NCBI GenBank assembly: GCA_050486265.1
Contig: JBJHCY010000014.1
Location: 1 to 64,000 of the forward strand
Reading direction: 5' to 3'
Length of the DNA: 64,000 nt
Source of the DNA: SLFH01 sp050486265
GTDB taxonomy: Bacteria > Planctomycetota > Phycisphaerae > Phycisphaerales > UBA1924
A model generated the notes under the pieces. That model saw only the letters and a list, made by a program, of their open reading frames with translations. It did no database searches and was not told the origin of the DNA. Each line of letters begins with the position of its first letter. Position 1 is the stretch's first letter. The translations under genes were made by a program, and so were the position numbers. This document shows positions 17,548 through 25,512 of this stretch, piece by piece.

Positions 17548-18486
17548 TTGACGCGGTTCAAGAGTCTCATCTGCGGCCTGCTCGGACTGGAACTGGTTTT
17601 CGTCCTGTTATGGAACTCGGGGTTCATCGGAGCCAAGTACGGCCTGCCCTATACCGGCCCATGGACGCTGCTCCTGTGGCGTTACGCGGCGCTCGCGGGA
17701 TTGCTCGGGCTCTGGCTGGTCGCCAGCGGGAGATGGGCTTGGCCCGGGCGACGGGTGGTCCGGCACACAGCGGTGGTGGGTGTCCTCGCTCACGGCGTAT
17801 GGCTCGGCTGCGTGCTCGTTGCGATCGACATGGCGGTACCCGTCGGCATCATCGCGTTGGTCACCGCGCTGCAGCCTCTGCTCACCGGTGCGTTCTCCGG
17901 GTTGGTCGTCGGGGAGCGGACCGGGCTGCGCCAATGGCTCGGCCTGATCCTCGGTTTCTGCGGCGTCGCCATCGCGGTGGGGGCCCGCCTTTCTGCAGAC
18001 TCGGATGTTCCGGCGCTGGGCTATCTGCTGCCCTTCGGCTCGGTGATCGGGATTACCGCGGCGAGCCTGCTGCAACGGCGATGGGCCCGCCATACAAGCA
18101 GGGCGCCGATGCCGTTGGACTCCACCCTCTTCTTTCAGAGCGTCGCGACAACCCTGGCGGTGCTCATCCCCGCGTGGTTGGTCGAAGGGTTCGCGACTCG
18201 CTGGACGGCGCCGTTCGTGGCGACGATGGCCTGGCTCGTGGTCGCCGTTTCTCTCGGGGCGTACTGGGCGATGTGGCGGCTGCTGGCCAAGCAAGAGGCG
18301 ACACGCGTCGCCAGTCTGTTCTATCTGAGCCCGCCGGTGACGATGCTGATGGCGTGGATCGCATTCCGTGACAGACTGATCTTCACCGACCTATTGGGCC
18401 TCGCGGTCGCTGCGGTCGGTGTGTGGCTCGTCTACAAACGCCGCGGGCCCCGCCCGCCGACCACGCACGAACCGACGACGCCCTGA
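17548..18486 (+). CDS. EamA/DMT-family transporter
   Basis: 312 residues with ten hydrophobic segments in two EamA repeats. WNSGFIGAKYGLPYTGPWTLLLWRY is split over the first helices, and the second repeat begins near LGYLLPFGSVIGITAASLL. These drug/metabolite-superfamily proteins export amino acids or other small metabolites. The only start that keeps the first helix complete is a TTG at 17548, with a weak GGGA upstream. Monocistronic; substrate unknown. Confidence 0.88.
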   Translation: MTRFKSLICGLLGLELVFVLLWNSGFIGAKYGLPYTGPWTLLLWRYAALAGLLGLWLVASGRWAWPGRRVVRHTAVVGVLAHGVWLGCVLVAIDMAVPVGIIALVTALQPLLTGAFSGLVVGERTGLRQWLGLILGFCGVAIAVGARLSADSDVPALGYLLPFGSVIGITAASLLQRRWARHTSRAPMPLDSTLFFQSVATTLAVLIPAWLVEGFATRWTAPFVATMAWLVVAVSLGAYWAMWRLLAKQEATRVASLFYLSPPVTMLMAWIAFRDRLIFTDLLGLAVAAVGVWLVYKRRGPRPPTTHEPTTP

Positions 18487-18491
18487 GGCAT

Positions 18492-18585
18492 CGGGATCCT
18501 GTCCGGCTCGTTCTGGAAGTCAGACACTGCACACTTTCCCCTGATGCCCCTTCAGTCAGATACGGCCGGACAGAATCAGATCCCG
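18492..18585. repeat. Long imperfect inverted repeat between convergent genes
   Basis: CGGGATC (18492-18498) and CTGTCCGGC (18499-18507) pair with GATCCCG (18579-18585) and GCCGGACAG (18565-18573): 16 base pairs interrupted by a 5-base bulge, with a 57-base interior. It lies between the convergent EamA and LuxR/PAS genes and could act as a transcription terminator or RNA structure. No U-tract follows. Confidence 0.5.
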
Positions 18586-18661
18586 GCGCACTCCTCTTTG
18601 TTTACGCCCCGCCTCCTCTGTGGATCGGTGGGGCGTGACCACTCGCGCCCTCGCGGTCCGT

Positions 18662-20593
18662 TCAGCCGCCAAGCAGCGAGCGGACGGCTGCGTGTCTCGC
18701 GGTGACATCGCGTCCGATCGGGATGAAGGTGTCGCCCCCCGGCAGAGGAGGTGTGCAAGACCACTCGATCACTCTCTCGTCCCCGCAGGAGTGCTTCATG
18801 CGGACGCTCACTCTGTCAAGGCTCTCGCCGGAAGCCAGGCGGGCCACGAGTTCGTGCACGCGCGAGGATTCCTCATCGGCGAACAGACCCATGAAGGGTC
18901 GGCCCTCCAGTTCCGTTTGTTCGCGGCCCAAGACGCAGCACATGGTCCTGTTTGCCCGCAGCAGCACGCCGTCGAGGCGGCACAGGCACATGAGGTCGGA
19001 AGATCGCTCGAACACCCACCCGATGGCGTCGGCGGGCCAATCCTGGCCTCCGCGGCATTGCCGAGCTTGCTCGACGCCGGCGCCCTCATCCATCCGGATG
19101 TGGCGGATGACGGCGGTCCGGCTGGCGCCGCCGGGCACAACCTCGATGCGGAGTCGTGCCGATCCGTCCAGGCGGTCCCTTATGTCAAAGGTTTGCTCGC
19201 CGGTGGGGGCTTGGGCGCCGAGCCCTTCGAGCATCCCGTCGAGACCGCCGAGGGCTTCTTCGTCGAGCAACCGCCGGGCAACCGCGAGGTAGTTGCTCTG
19301 CGGCCCCTCGCCGAGTCCAGCGACGAGCTCACGCCATGCCGCGTTCGCCGCGATGATCGCCCCCCGCAGGTTGACGACCACCGCAGGATCCGCGCAAAGG
19401 GAGACGGTCGCGTGGGCCATGGCCCTTGTCGAAGCGGGTCCGTCCGCCTCGGCGTCGGGGTCGATCAGCGTGCCGAGATAGTTGTCGCAGACCGACTTTT
19501 TGGCGCAGCACGGAAAGGCGTGGAGCGTGAGCCTCTGACTGTCAAGGCCGGGGCGGCCGGGGGCGAGCTCGACGGTAAAGTCATGTCCCGACCGCATGCG
19601 GTCGTGAACATAGTCCGTTCGATTCATGTCTCCATTAGCGGTCGCCATCCGCAGCAGGCTGGACTCGCTCAGCGTCCCCATGCCGGGGGGCAGGCCGAGC
19701 GTCGCAGCCGCTGTCGCGGAGAGTTTGATCTGTCCGCTCGACCGCTCCCACCTCAAGATCCCGTGGCCGGGCATGCGGTCGTGGAGATCGAGCATCCGTT
19801 GGAGGCAGTAGTTTTCATCGGTCTGGAGTTGGTACGCGAACTCCGCCGACGCCCTCGCGGCGCACGCGCGGAAAAGGGTCTCGCTCATCGCCGCCCGATC
19901 GAGCGGGTGGTCGCGCACAATTCCCAGTGTTCCTATGGGGTTATCCGTTTCATACAAGAGCGAGACAACCAAGTGAGGACCGCCGGGGGCAAGTTTTGAT
20001 AGTCCGGCGCGGACGCTCTCGTGAAGAGACCCGACCTCAAATTGGCCGACCTCACCGGGCGCGAGCCGGGGGGCGGGGCAGTGATCGAGCGGCCACGACG
20101 CTTCCCCGCCCACCTCGCGCTGCGAACTGACCATATAGGTCGAGGCCGTTTCCTGATCTCTCGGTCGGCATACAAACGCCGCCCGAGCATCGAACGCGAG
20201 CACCATCTGAGACAGCAGCGTGGCGAGTGACGCCCTCCCAGAACCCGCATGAAAACCGGTGTCGAGCACCGTGAGTGCGCCGATCTCCCGCTCCGGCACG
20301 AGCGAGGGCCTGCCCATCGAAACGGATCTTCCCAGCGCCTTTGGCAGCGACTCGGGACTTTCGATGAGGCCGAGTTCGTGCGCCCTTAGAACCAAATCTA
20401 CCTGCGTTCTCGCCCCCAGCTTCTTCCCGAGGTGGTAGCGGTGTGTCTCGACGGTTCGTGCCGAACGATGCAGTATGCCGGCGATCTCCGAGGTCGTCCG
20501 TCCCTCCGCGATCAGTTCGAGCACGCGGTGCTGCGACGGGGTCAACCGAACAGCGCCATCCTCTGATACACCCCGACGACCTGCACTCGCCAT
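18662..20593 (-). CDS. LuxR-type regulator with N-terminal HTH, GAF-like and PAS domains
   Basis: 643 residues. The LuxR/GerE DNA-binding domain is at the N-terminus (~15-75: LTPSQHRVLELIAEGRTTSE, ILHRSARTVETHRYHLGKKL), followed by a GAF-like region (~100-250), a PAS-like segment (~260-370), a second PAS (~385-490) and a third PAS near the C-terminus (~525-640, FERSSDLMCLCRLDGVLLRA then the GRDVTARHAA linker). ATG at 20593 is preceded by AAGGGA at 8 bases. LuxR regulators usually carry the HTH at the C-terminus, so the order is inverted. It is divergent from the histidine kinase/chemoreceptor operon and may regulate it. Confidence 0.85.
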   Translation of the reverse strand: MASAGRRGVSEDGAVRLTPSQHRVLELIAEGRTTSEIAGILHRSARTVETHRYHLGKKLGARTQVDLVLRAHELGLIESPESLPKALGRSVSMGRPSLVPEREIGALTVLDTGFHAGSGRASLATLLSQMVLAFDARAAFVCRPRDQETASTYMVSSQREVGGEASWPLDHCPAPRLAPGEVGQFEVGSLHESVRAGLSKLAPGGPHLVVSLLYETDNPIGTLGIVRDHPLDRAAMSETLFRACAARASAEFAYQLQTDENYCLQRMLDLHDRMPGHGILRWERSSGQIKLSATAAATLGLPPGMGTLSESSLLRMATANGDMNRTDYVHDRMRSGHDFTVELAPGRPGLDSQRLTLHAFPCCAKKSVCDNYLGTLIDPDAEADGPASTRAMAHATVSLCADPAVVVNLRGAIIAANAAWRELVAGLGEGPQSNYLAVARRLLDEEALGGLDGMLEGLGAQAPTGEQTFDIRDRLDGSARLRIEVVPGGASRTAVIRHIRMDEGAGVEQARQCRGGQDWPADAIGWVFERSSDLMCLCRLDGVLLRANRTMCCVLGREQTELEGRPFMGLFADEESSRVHELVARLASGESLDRVSVRMKHSCGDERVIEWSCTPPLPGGDTFIPIGRDVTARHAAVRSLLGG

Positions 20594-21015
20594 AGACAAG
20601 ATCCCTTGTTCAGCTCATTAGCCCTCTGCCCGGAGCCTATCGGTGTTTATACGCGCGAAGCCGCAGGGATCGTACTGAGACAATCAAAATCAAGTATTCC
20701 TCAGTGTTTGCACTCGCATTCTGAGCGACCGACCCGCTTCGCAGGATCTGAGACGCATCGGCGGGCCGCTTGGTCGCGCAACCGACCGCGGCGCACCGAG
20801 AGCGCACGAAACCCAGAACGAAAAGTCAACCGCTCGGGCGTCCGACTGTTCGTTCCATGAACGACGGTTCACACGCACACCCTCAGGCCGACGCCCCTCC
20901 GCCTTCGACGATCGGCAAGCATGCGCCGCTGTCCGTGCCCGCGCTGACCGGGCGAAGGCCGCTCGTCCGGGGCGGGCTTGGGCTGTCCCTTGCGGGCTGT
21001 GCACGGAACTAACAC
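20594..21015. other. Divergent regulatory region between LuxR/PAS gene and kinase operon
   Basis: 422 bases, notably AT-richer at 20635-20720 than the surroundings, as expected for promoters. An in-frame stretch ending at 21012 (Met at 20857) has no ribosome site and is not called as a gene. No operator repeat was recognised with confidence. Confidence 0.4.
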
Positions 21016-22749
21016 ATGCCGACGACCGACATGCATTCAGGCCAGTTCTCGAACCCGCTCTTGGACGCCGATCTGGGCGCCCTGTACGCAGCGATCGACA
21101 AAGCCGCGATCGTCGCGGTCACCGATGCCCGCGGCAACATCGTCCATGCCAACAGCGAGTTTGTCCGCATCTCGGGATACTCAAAGGAAGAACTGATCGG
21201 GCAGAACCACCGATTGCTCAGCTCCGGCCGGCACGCCAAAGACTTCTGGATGGACATGTACCGAACGGTTCTCAGAGGCGATGTCTGGCGGGGCCAGGTC
21301 TGCAACCGGGCCAAGGGCGGCCGTGAGTACTGGGTCGACACCGCCGTCTGCTGCACATTCGATCAGAACGGCCGGGTGCATCGCTTCGTCGCCGTCCGCT
21401 TCGACATCAGCAAGGAGAAGGCGCACGAGGCCAACCTGCTCCAGCACAGAGAGGAGCTCGAGTGGGCCGCCGAGCAGCAATCCAAACTGGTCGAGGCGCT
21501 CGAAACCTCCAAGGCTGAGCTGGAACAGAAGAACGCGCAACTCGAGAAGGCGGTCGCCGCTGCAAAGGCCGCGGCGAGAACCAAGAGCGAGTTCCTCGCC
21601 AACATGAGCCACGAGATCAGGACGCCGATGACGGCGATCCTCGGCTACGCGGACCTCCTCGCCGAGTCTGGCGCCGCGATCAGCGGGACAAACCGGGAGT
21701 ACCTCGGCCTGATCCGCCGACAGGGGCGCCACCTGCTCCACCTGCTCAACGACATCCTGGATCTCGCCAAGTTCGAGGCGGGCCGGATGACCCTCGAACA
21801 GATCCCGGTGGACATCCGCGCCGTCGTGGAGGACGCAGCGTCCCTCTACGCCGAGAAGGCCAGAGCGCAGGGCGTGCTGCTCGGCTGCCGGGTCGAGCCC
21901 GATGTCCCGCAACTCGTCACCGGCGATCCCACCCGGCTGCGTCAGATCATCACCAACCTGGTCTCCAACGCGGTGAAGTTCACCGAGAAGGGCACCGTGG
22001 ACATCAGGGTCGAGGCGGACGACGCGCCCGGCCCCCGCTCGCTCAGGGTGAGCGTCAGCGACACCGGTATCGGGATCGAGCCCGAGCATCTGCCGATCCT
22101 CTTCGAGTCGTTCTGCCAGGCCGACAGCTCGACAACCAGAAAGTTCGGAGGAACGGGCCTCGGCCTCGGCATATCCAAGTGTCTCGCCGTCGCGATGGGC
22201 GGGAACATCGATGTCCGCAGCGCGCCGGGAGCGGGGAGCACTTTCACCCTGTCGGTCCCGCTGAAGACGACCGGCCCGCAGCTCCGGCTCGCCCGTCCCG
22301 ATGAGCCGCGCGCCGGGCTCGACCCCGCCCGATCGATCCAAGGGCTCAGGGTGCTCGTCGCCGAGGACAGCCCGGACAATGTCCGTCTCATCGAGCACTA
22401 CCTGGCGACGGCCGGCGCGGCTGTCGAGTGTGTCGCCAACGGGGAAGACGCGGTACGCCGCCTCACGATCGACGGGCGCCTCGGCGGCCCGCTGATGTCG
22501 CCCCCGCCGTTCGAAGTGATCCTGATGGACATGCAGATGCCGAAGATGGACGGGTACACCGCGACCGAGCTCCTCCGGAGCATCGGGTGCCAGACCCCCA
22601 TCATCGCCGCGACCGCCCACGCGATGCCCGAAGACCGAGCGCAGTGTCTCGCGTGCGGTTGCGACGGGTACATCAGCAAACCGTTCGATCCAATCCAGCT
22701 TATCTCGACGGTCCGGGCCTGCTCGAAGCAGAGCCGCACCGCGGGCTGA
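21016..22749 (+). CDS. Soluble hybrid histidine kinase (PAS-HisKA-HATPase-REC)
   Basis: 577 residues without membrane segments. A PAS domain (~20-135: VTDARGNIVHANSEFVRISG, a YSKEELIG motif, then VAVRFDISKEK) is followed by a coiled coil (~137-190), HisKA with phosphoacceptor His199 in FLANMSHEIRTPM, and a HATPase with N box NLVSNAVKFTEKG, G1 VSDTGIGI and G2 FGGTGLGLGI. A C-terminal receiver has acceptor Asp505 (VILMDMQMPKMDG) and Lys in YISKPFDP. No output domain or Hpt is visible. It heads an operon with an 83-residue protein (16-base gap) and a chemoreceptor, suggesting a shared stimulus. Confidence 0.95.
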   Translation: MPTTDMHSGQFSNPLLDADLGALYAAIDKAAIVAVTDARGNIVHANSEFVRISGYSKEELIGQNHRLLSSGRHAKDFWMDMYRTVLRGDVWRGQVCNRAKGGREYWVDTAVCCTFDQNGRVHRFVAVRFDISKEKAHEANLLQHREELEWAAEQQSKLVEALETSKAELEQKNAQLEKAVAAAKAAARTKSEFLANMSHEIRTPMTAILGYADLLAESGAAISGTNREYLGLIRRQGRHLLHLLNDILDLAKFEAGRMTLEQIPVDIRAVVEDAASLYAEKARAQGVLLGCRVEPDVPQLVTGDPTRLRQIITNLVSNAVKFTEKGTVDIRVEADDAPGPRSLRVSVSDTGIGIEPEHLPILFESFCQADSSTTRKFGGTGLGLGISKCLAVAMGGNIDVRSAPGAGSTFTLSVPLKTTGPQLRLARPDEPRAGLDPARSIQGLRVLVAEDSPDNVRLIEHYLATAGAAVECVANGEDAVRRLTIDGRLGGPLMSPPPFEVILMDMQMPKMDGYTATELLRSIGCQTPIIAATAHAMPEDRAQCLACGCDGYISKPFDPIQLISTVRACSKQSRTAG

Positions 22750-22765
22750 CAAACACGGAGCACCC

Positions 22766-23017
22766 ATGAGCACCGAACCAACACCGCAGTGGCTCGATCC
22801 GGATATGTACCAGCGGGCGACGGTCTCGGCGGAATCTGGCGAGTACCGGGACGCACTGCTGTGGATCTCGAAGGCGCTGTCTCGTTTCTCGATGCTGCTG
22901 ACCGCGAACGCAGACCAACTCGACGCTCTCCGGCGAGAGATCTCAGAGCTTCCGGGCGCCGCCGGCCCGCGCCCGCAAAATGGCAACGCCGGACATGACA
23001 AAGGAAACACCCAGTGA
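22766..23017 (+). CDS. Small unknown protein between hybrid kinase and chemoreceptor
   Basis: 83 residues; a GGAGCACCC ribosome site precedes the ATG and the stop overlaps the next start (GTGA), so it is translated as part of the operon. The central part (PDMYQRATVSAESGEYRDAL then LLWISKALSRF) looks like one helical-hairpin unit, possibly a TPR-like pair, followed by a hydrophilic Gly/Pro/Asn tail. No known family recognised. It may bridge kinase and receptor. Confidence 0.75.
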   Translation: MSTEPTPQWLDPDMYQRATVSAESGEYRDALLWISKALSRFSMLLTANADQLDALRREISELPGAAGPRPQNGNAGHDKGNTQ

Positions 23018-24870
23018 CAAAGACGAACACCCCGCAGGATCAGCGCGGCGACGCCGGCCTCACCGAGAAGGCCGGCCCGATCTCCGCAGCAAAGAGAGTG
23101 GTTGGAGGAATGAAAGTCTCGACCAAGATAGTCGCCGCGGTTTCGGTCATGGTGGCCGTGGTGATGACCGTCGCCTACAGCGTGTTCGTGTCCGAGCACC
23201 GCGCTGGTATGGAAGCCGCTATGGCCGAGAAAGCCGCGGCATTCACCGCCGTCGCCGACGAAGCGAAGAACCACACGGCAAAGCTGCTCGATGCGGGCGT
23301 CTTCGACACGGAGTCCCTGATCGCGGAGGTCGTTGAATCAATCGAAGAGGGAGGCCACTACCGAGATACCAGGTTCTACAACGCCATCCCGGTGGTCGCG
23401 GGCTGGACCGCCGCACGCGAGGCAGCCGAACGCGAGAACCTCACATTCCGCGTCCCGGCGTTCAACGCCAGGAATCCGGAGAACGAGCCCCGGCGGGGGT
23501 CCTTCCGCGCCGACATGCTCCGAGACCTTCGGGAACAGGCCAACGCCGGAGGCGCCGAATCGCTCGGGCGGATCAATCACGAAACCAACACCTACACCTA
23601 CATGCGCGCCATCCGCCTCGACGCGTCCTGCATGATGTGCCACGGCGATCCGGCGACCTACGGCCGTAAAGACGAGGCCGGCAACCGGATAGACCGCGAC
23701 ATCCTCGGCTTCCGCATGGAGGGCTGGAACATCGGCGACATGCACGGCGCCTTCGAGGTCGAGATGCCGCTCTCGGTCGTCGACGCCCAGGTCGCGGGCT
23801 TCACCACAGACGCGATGATGATCCTTGTTCCGCTCGTGCTGGTGTCGCTCGGTCTGCTCGTCTTCCTCGTCAGGCTCACCATCGGGCGTCCTCTCGCCCG
23901 CCTCGCTGGGGTGGCCAAGGACATCGCCACCAGCAAGAATCTCACCAAGCGGGTCGGCATCCAGCAACGCGACGAGATCGGACAGGTCGCAAGCTCGTTC
24001 GACGAACTTGTCGGCTCGCTGCAGGGCGTCGTGTCCGAGGTCGTCAATTCATCCCAGGCGGTCGCCAGTTCGAGCACGCAGATCGCCGCATCCGCCGAAG
24101 AGATGGCCGGCACGCTGACCTCGCAGGAGCACTCGGCCACACAGGTCGCCGCGGCCATCAGCGAGATGTCCGCCAGTGTCTCTGAGGTCGCCAGCCAGAC
24201 CTCAGAGGCCGCGTCCAGCTCGAAGCAGGCCGGACAGCGGGCCTCGGGCGGGGGCGACATCGTCCGCAAGACCGTGGATGAAATGGCGCAGATCCGCCAG
24301 GAGGTGACCTCGACAGCGACCGAGATCGAGAAGCTCAATTCCAGAGCCTCCAGCATCGGCGAGGTCCTCGAAGTCATCAATTCCATCGCCGATCAGACAA
24401 ACCTCCTCGCGCTCAACGCGGCCATCGAGGCCGCAAGGGCGGGCGAGTACGGCAGAGGCTTCGCCGTCGTCGCCGACGAGGTCCGCAAGCTCGCAGAGCG
24501 AACCCAGCAGGCGACCCTCGAGGTCGCAGGCAGCATCACCGCCATCCAGGAAGGCACCCGCCACACGGTCGAGCGGATCCAGCTCTGCAACGAGAAGGTC
24601 ACCCAGGGATCGCAACTCGCAGAGAGCGCCGGCAGCGCGCTCGAAGAGATCGTCACCTCGGCGGCGGAAGTCGAACGCCTCATCGGATCGATCTCGGCCG
24701 CCGCCCAGCAGCAGGCCGAAGCCAGCGGCGAGGTGACCTGCTCCATGGAGACGATCAGCTCGGGGACGCAGGAGGCGAGCACCGCGGCGAGGCAGGCGGC
24801 CGAAGCCGCCTCGGCCCTCTCCGCCGAGGCCGAACGCCTCAGAACGCTCGTCTCGGACTTCACCGTGTAA
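23014..24870 (+). CDS. Methyl-accepting chemotaxis protein with DUF3365 (Tll0287-like) heme sensor domain
   Basis: 618 residues. Transmembrane helix ~36-58, periplasmic sensor ~59-262, second helix ~266-288, HAMP ~290-345 and a full cytoplasmic MCP signalling domain containing the hairpin-tip sequence INSIADQTNLLALNAAIEAA then RAGEYGRGFAVVADEVRKLA. The sensor resembles DUF3365/Tll0287, a PAS-like fold, and carries the c-type heme motif CMMCH at residues 206-210, so it likely binds covalent heme and senses redox state, O2, NO or reactive oxygen. The GTG start at 23014 overlaps the upstream stop. No CheA/CheW/CheR genes are nearby, and no C-terminal methyltransferase-tether pentapeptide is seen. 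Confidence 0.93.
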   Translation: MTKTNTPQDQRGDAGLTEKAGPISAAKRVVGGMKVSTKIVAAVSVMVAVVMTVAYSVFVSEHRAGMEAAMAEKAAAFTAVADEAKNHTAKLLDAGVFDTESLIAEVVESIEEGGHYRDTRFYNAIPVVAGWTAAREAAERENLTFRVPAFNARNPENEPRRGSFRADMLRDLREQANAGGAESLGRINHETNTYTYMRAIRLDASCMMCHGDPATYGRKDEAGNRIDRDILGFRMEGWNIGDMHGAFEVEMPLSVVDAQVAGFTTDAMMILVPLVLVSLGLLVFLVRLTIGRPLARLAGVAKDIATSKNLTKRVGIQQRDEIGQVASSFDELVGSLQGVVSEVVNSSQAVASSSTQIAASAEEMAGTLTSQEHSATQVAAAISEMSASVSEVASQTSEAASSSKQAGQRASGGGDIVRKTVDEMAQIRQEVTSTATEIEKLNSRASSIGEVLEVINSIADQTNLLALNAAIEAARAGEYGRGFAVVADEVRKLAERTQQATLEVAGSITAIQEGTRHTVERIQLCNEKVTQGSQLAESAGSALEEIVTSAAEVERLIGSISAAAQQQAEASGEVTCSMETISSGTQEASTAARQAAEAASALSAEAERLRTLVSDFTV

Positions 24871-24899
24871 GCCAACGACTTCCCAAAGCTCCCCTTCCC

Positions 24900-24936
24900 A
24901 CCGGCCGCCCTCGAACACCGCACGAGGGCGGCCGGT
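24900..24936 (+). terminator. Intrinsic terminator after the chemoreceptor gene
   Basis: Perfect 14-base-pair GC-rich stem (24900-24913 with 24923-24936, ACCGGCCGCCCTCG and its complement) with a 9-base loop, followed by CTCTTTCT. It lies 30 bases past the MCP stop and should end the kinase/small-protein/MCP operon. Confidence 0.85.
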
Positions 24937-25512
24937 CTCTTTCTGGATTCATCGGGACCGCGCCCTTGGAGGTCTGGCCGAGTCTGCACGGGTGGATCGG
25001 CGGCCGGCATGCTGCGCGAACGCCCCGCCTCGCTCGCGCTCGCAACCGGGTCGCTGATCCGAACCCTCTCCGCCAAGACCAAGAGCAACGCCCCGACTTC
25101 AGCAGGCTGGATTGGTCAGAATCACTCCGGTGCGCAGACGCAGCCCGAACTTCTTCGGATTGCTGAACCGAAACTTAACCCGCTTGCCCCGATGTGTCTC
25201 TTGATCAGGGCGAGAGCGGGCGCCACACTGACCCTCTCGGGGCCGCGGCAGTCCCGGGCTCCAGCGCCAGCGAAGCAGAGGGTCCAGAAGGTGACCGAGC
25301 GGATCAGATGCAGCGGCAGGGGGCCGACAAACCCGGTAGCTTCCGCTTTCTGCCGAACCCCTTGCCTTCGGAGTCCGTGTCTCGTGAGCCCGTAGTCCTG
25401 CCCCGGAATCAGCCCCCCTGTCGATGACCGCTGGTCCCTGAACCCCGACGCGGAGATCGCGTCAGCGACCTTTCTCGTTAGCACACACCCGTTCTACGCC
25501 CGGAGTATCCGC
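24937..25512. other. Intergenic region, no gene supported
   Basis: About 575 bases between the terminator and the phosphoesterase gene. One 128-codon frame (25009-25395) exists but has no ribosome site, odd composition and no family resemblance. Composition is less coding-like than its surroundings. It may hold the promoter of the phosphoesterase gene near 25490. Confidence 0.4.

Noticed and set aside
20770..21012. 80-codon frame just before the histidine kinase
   Set aside because: No ribosome site at either Met; ends 3 bases before the kinase start by chance; hydrophilic and Pro-rich without a family match.
21181..23274. 697-codon minus-strand frame opposite the histidine kinase
   Set aside because: Antisense shadow; the plus strand carries complete HisKA, HATPase and REC motifs.
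25009..25395. 128-codon frame in the gap before the phosphoesterase gene
   Set aside because: No ribosome site, no recognisable domain and atypical composition.
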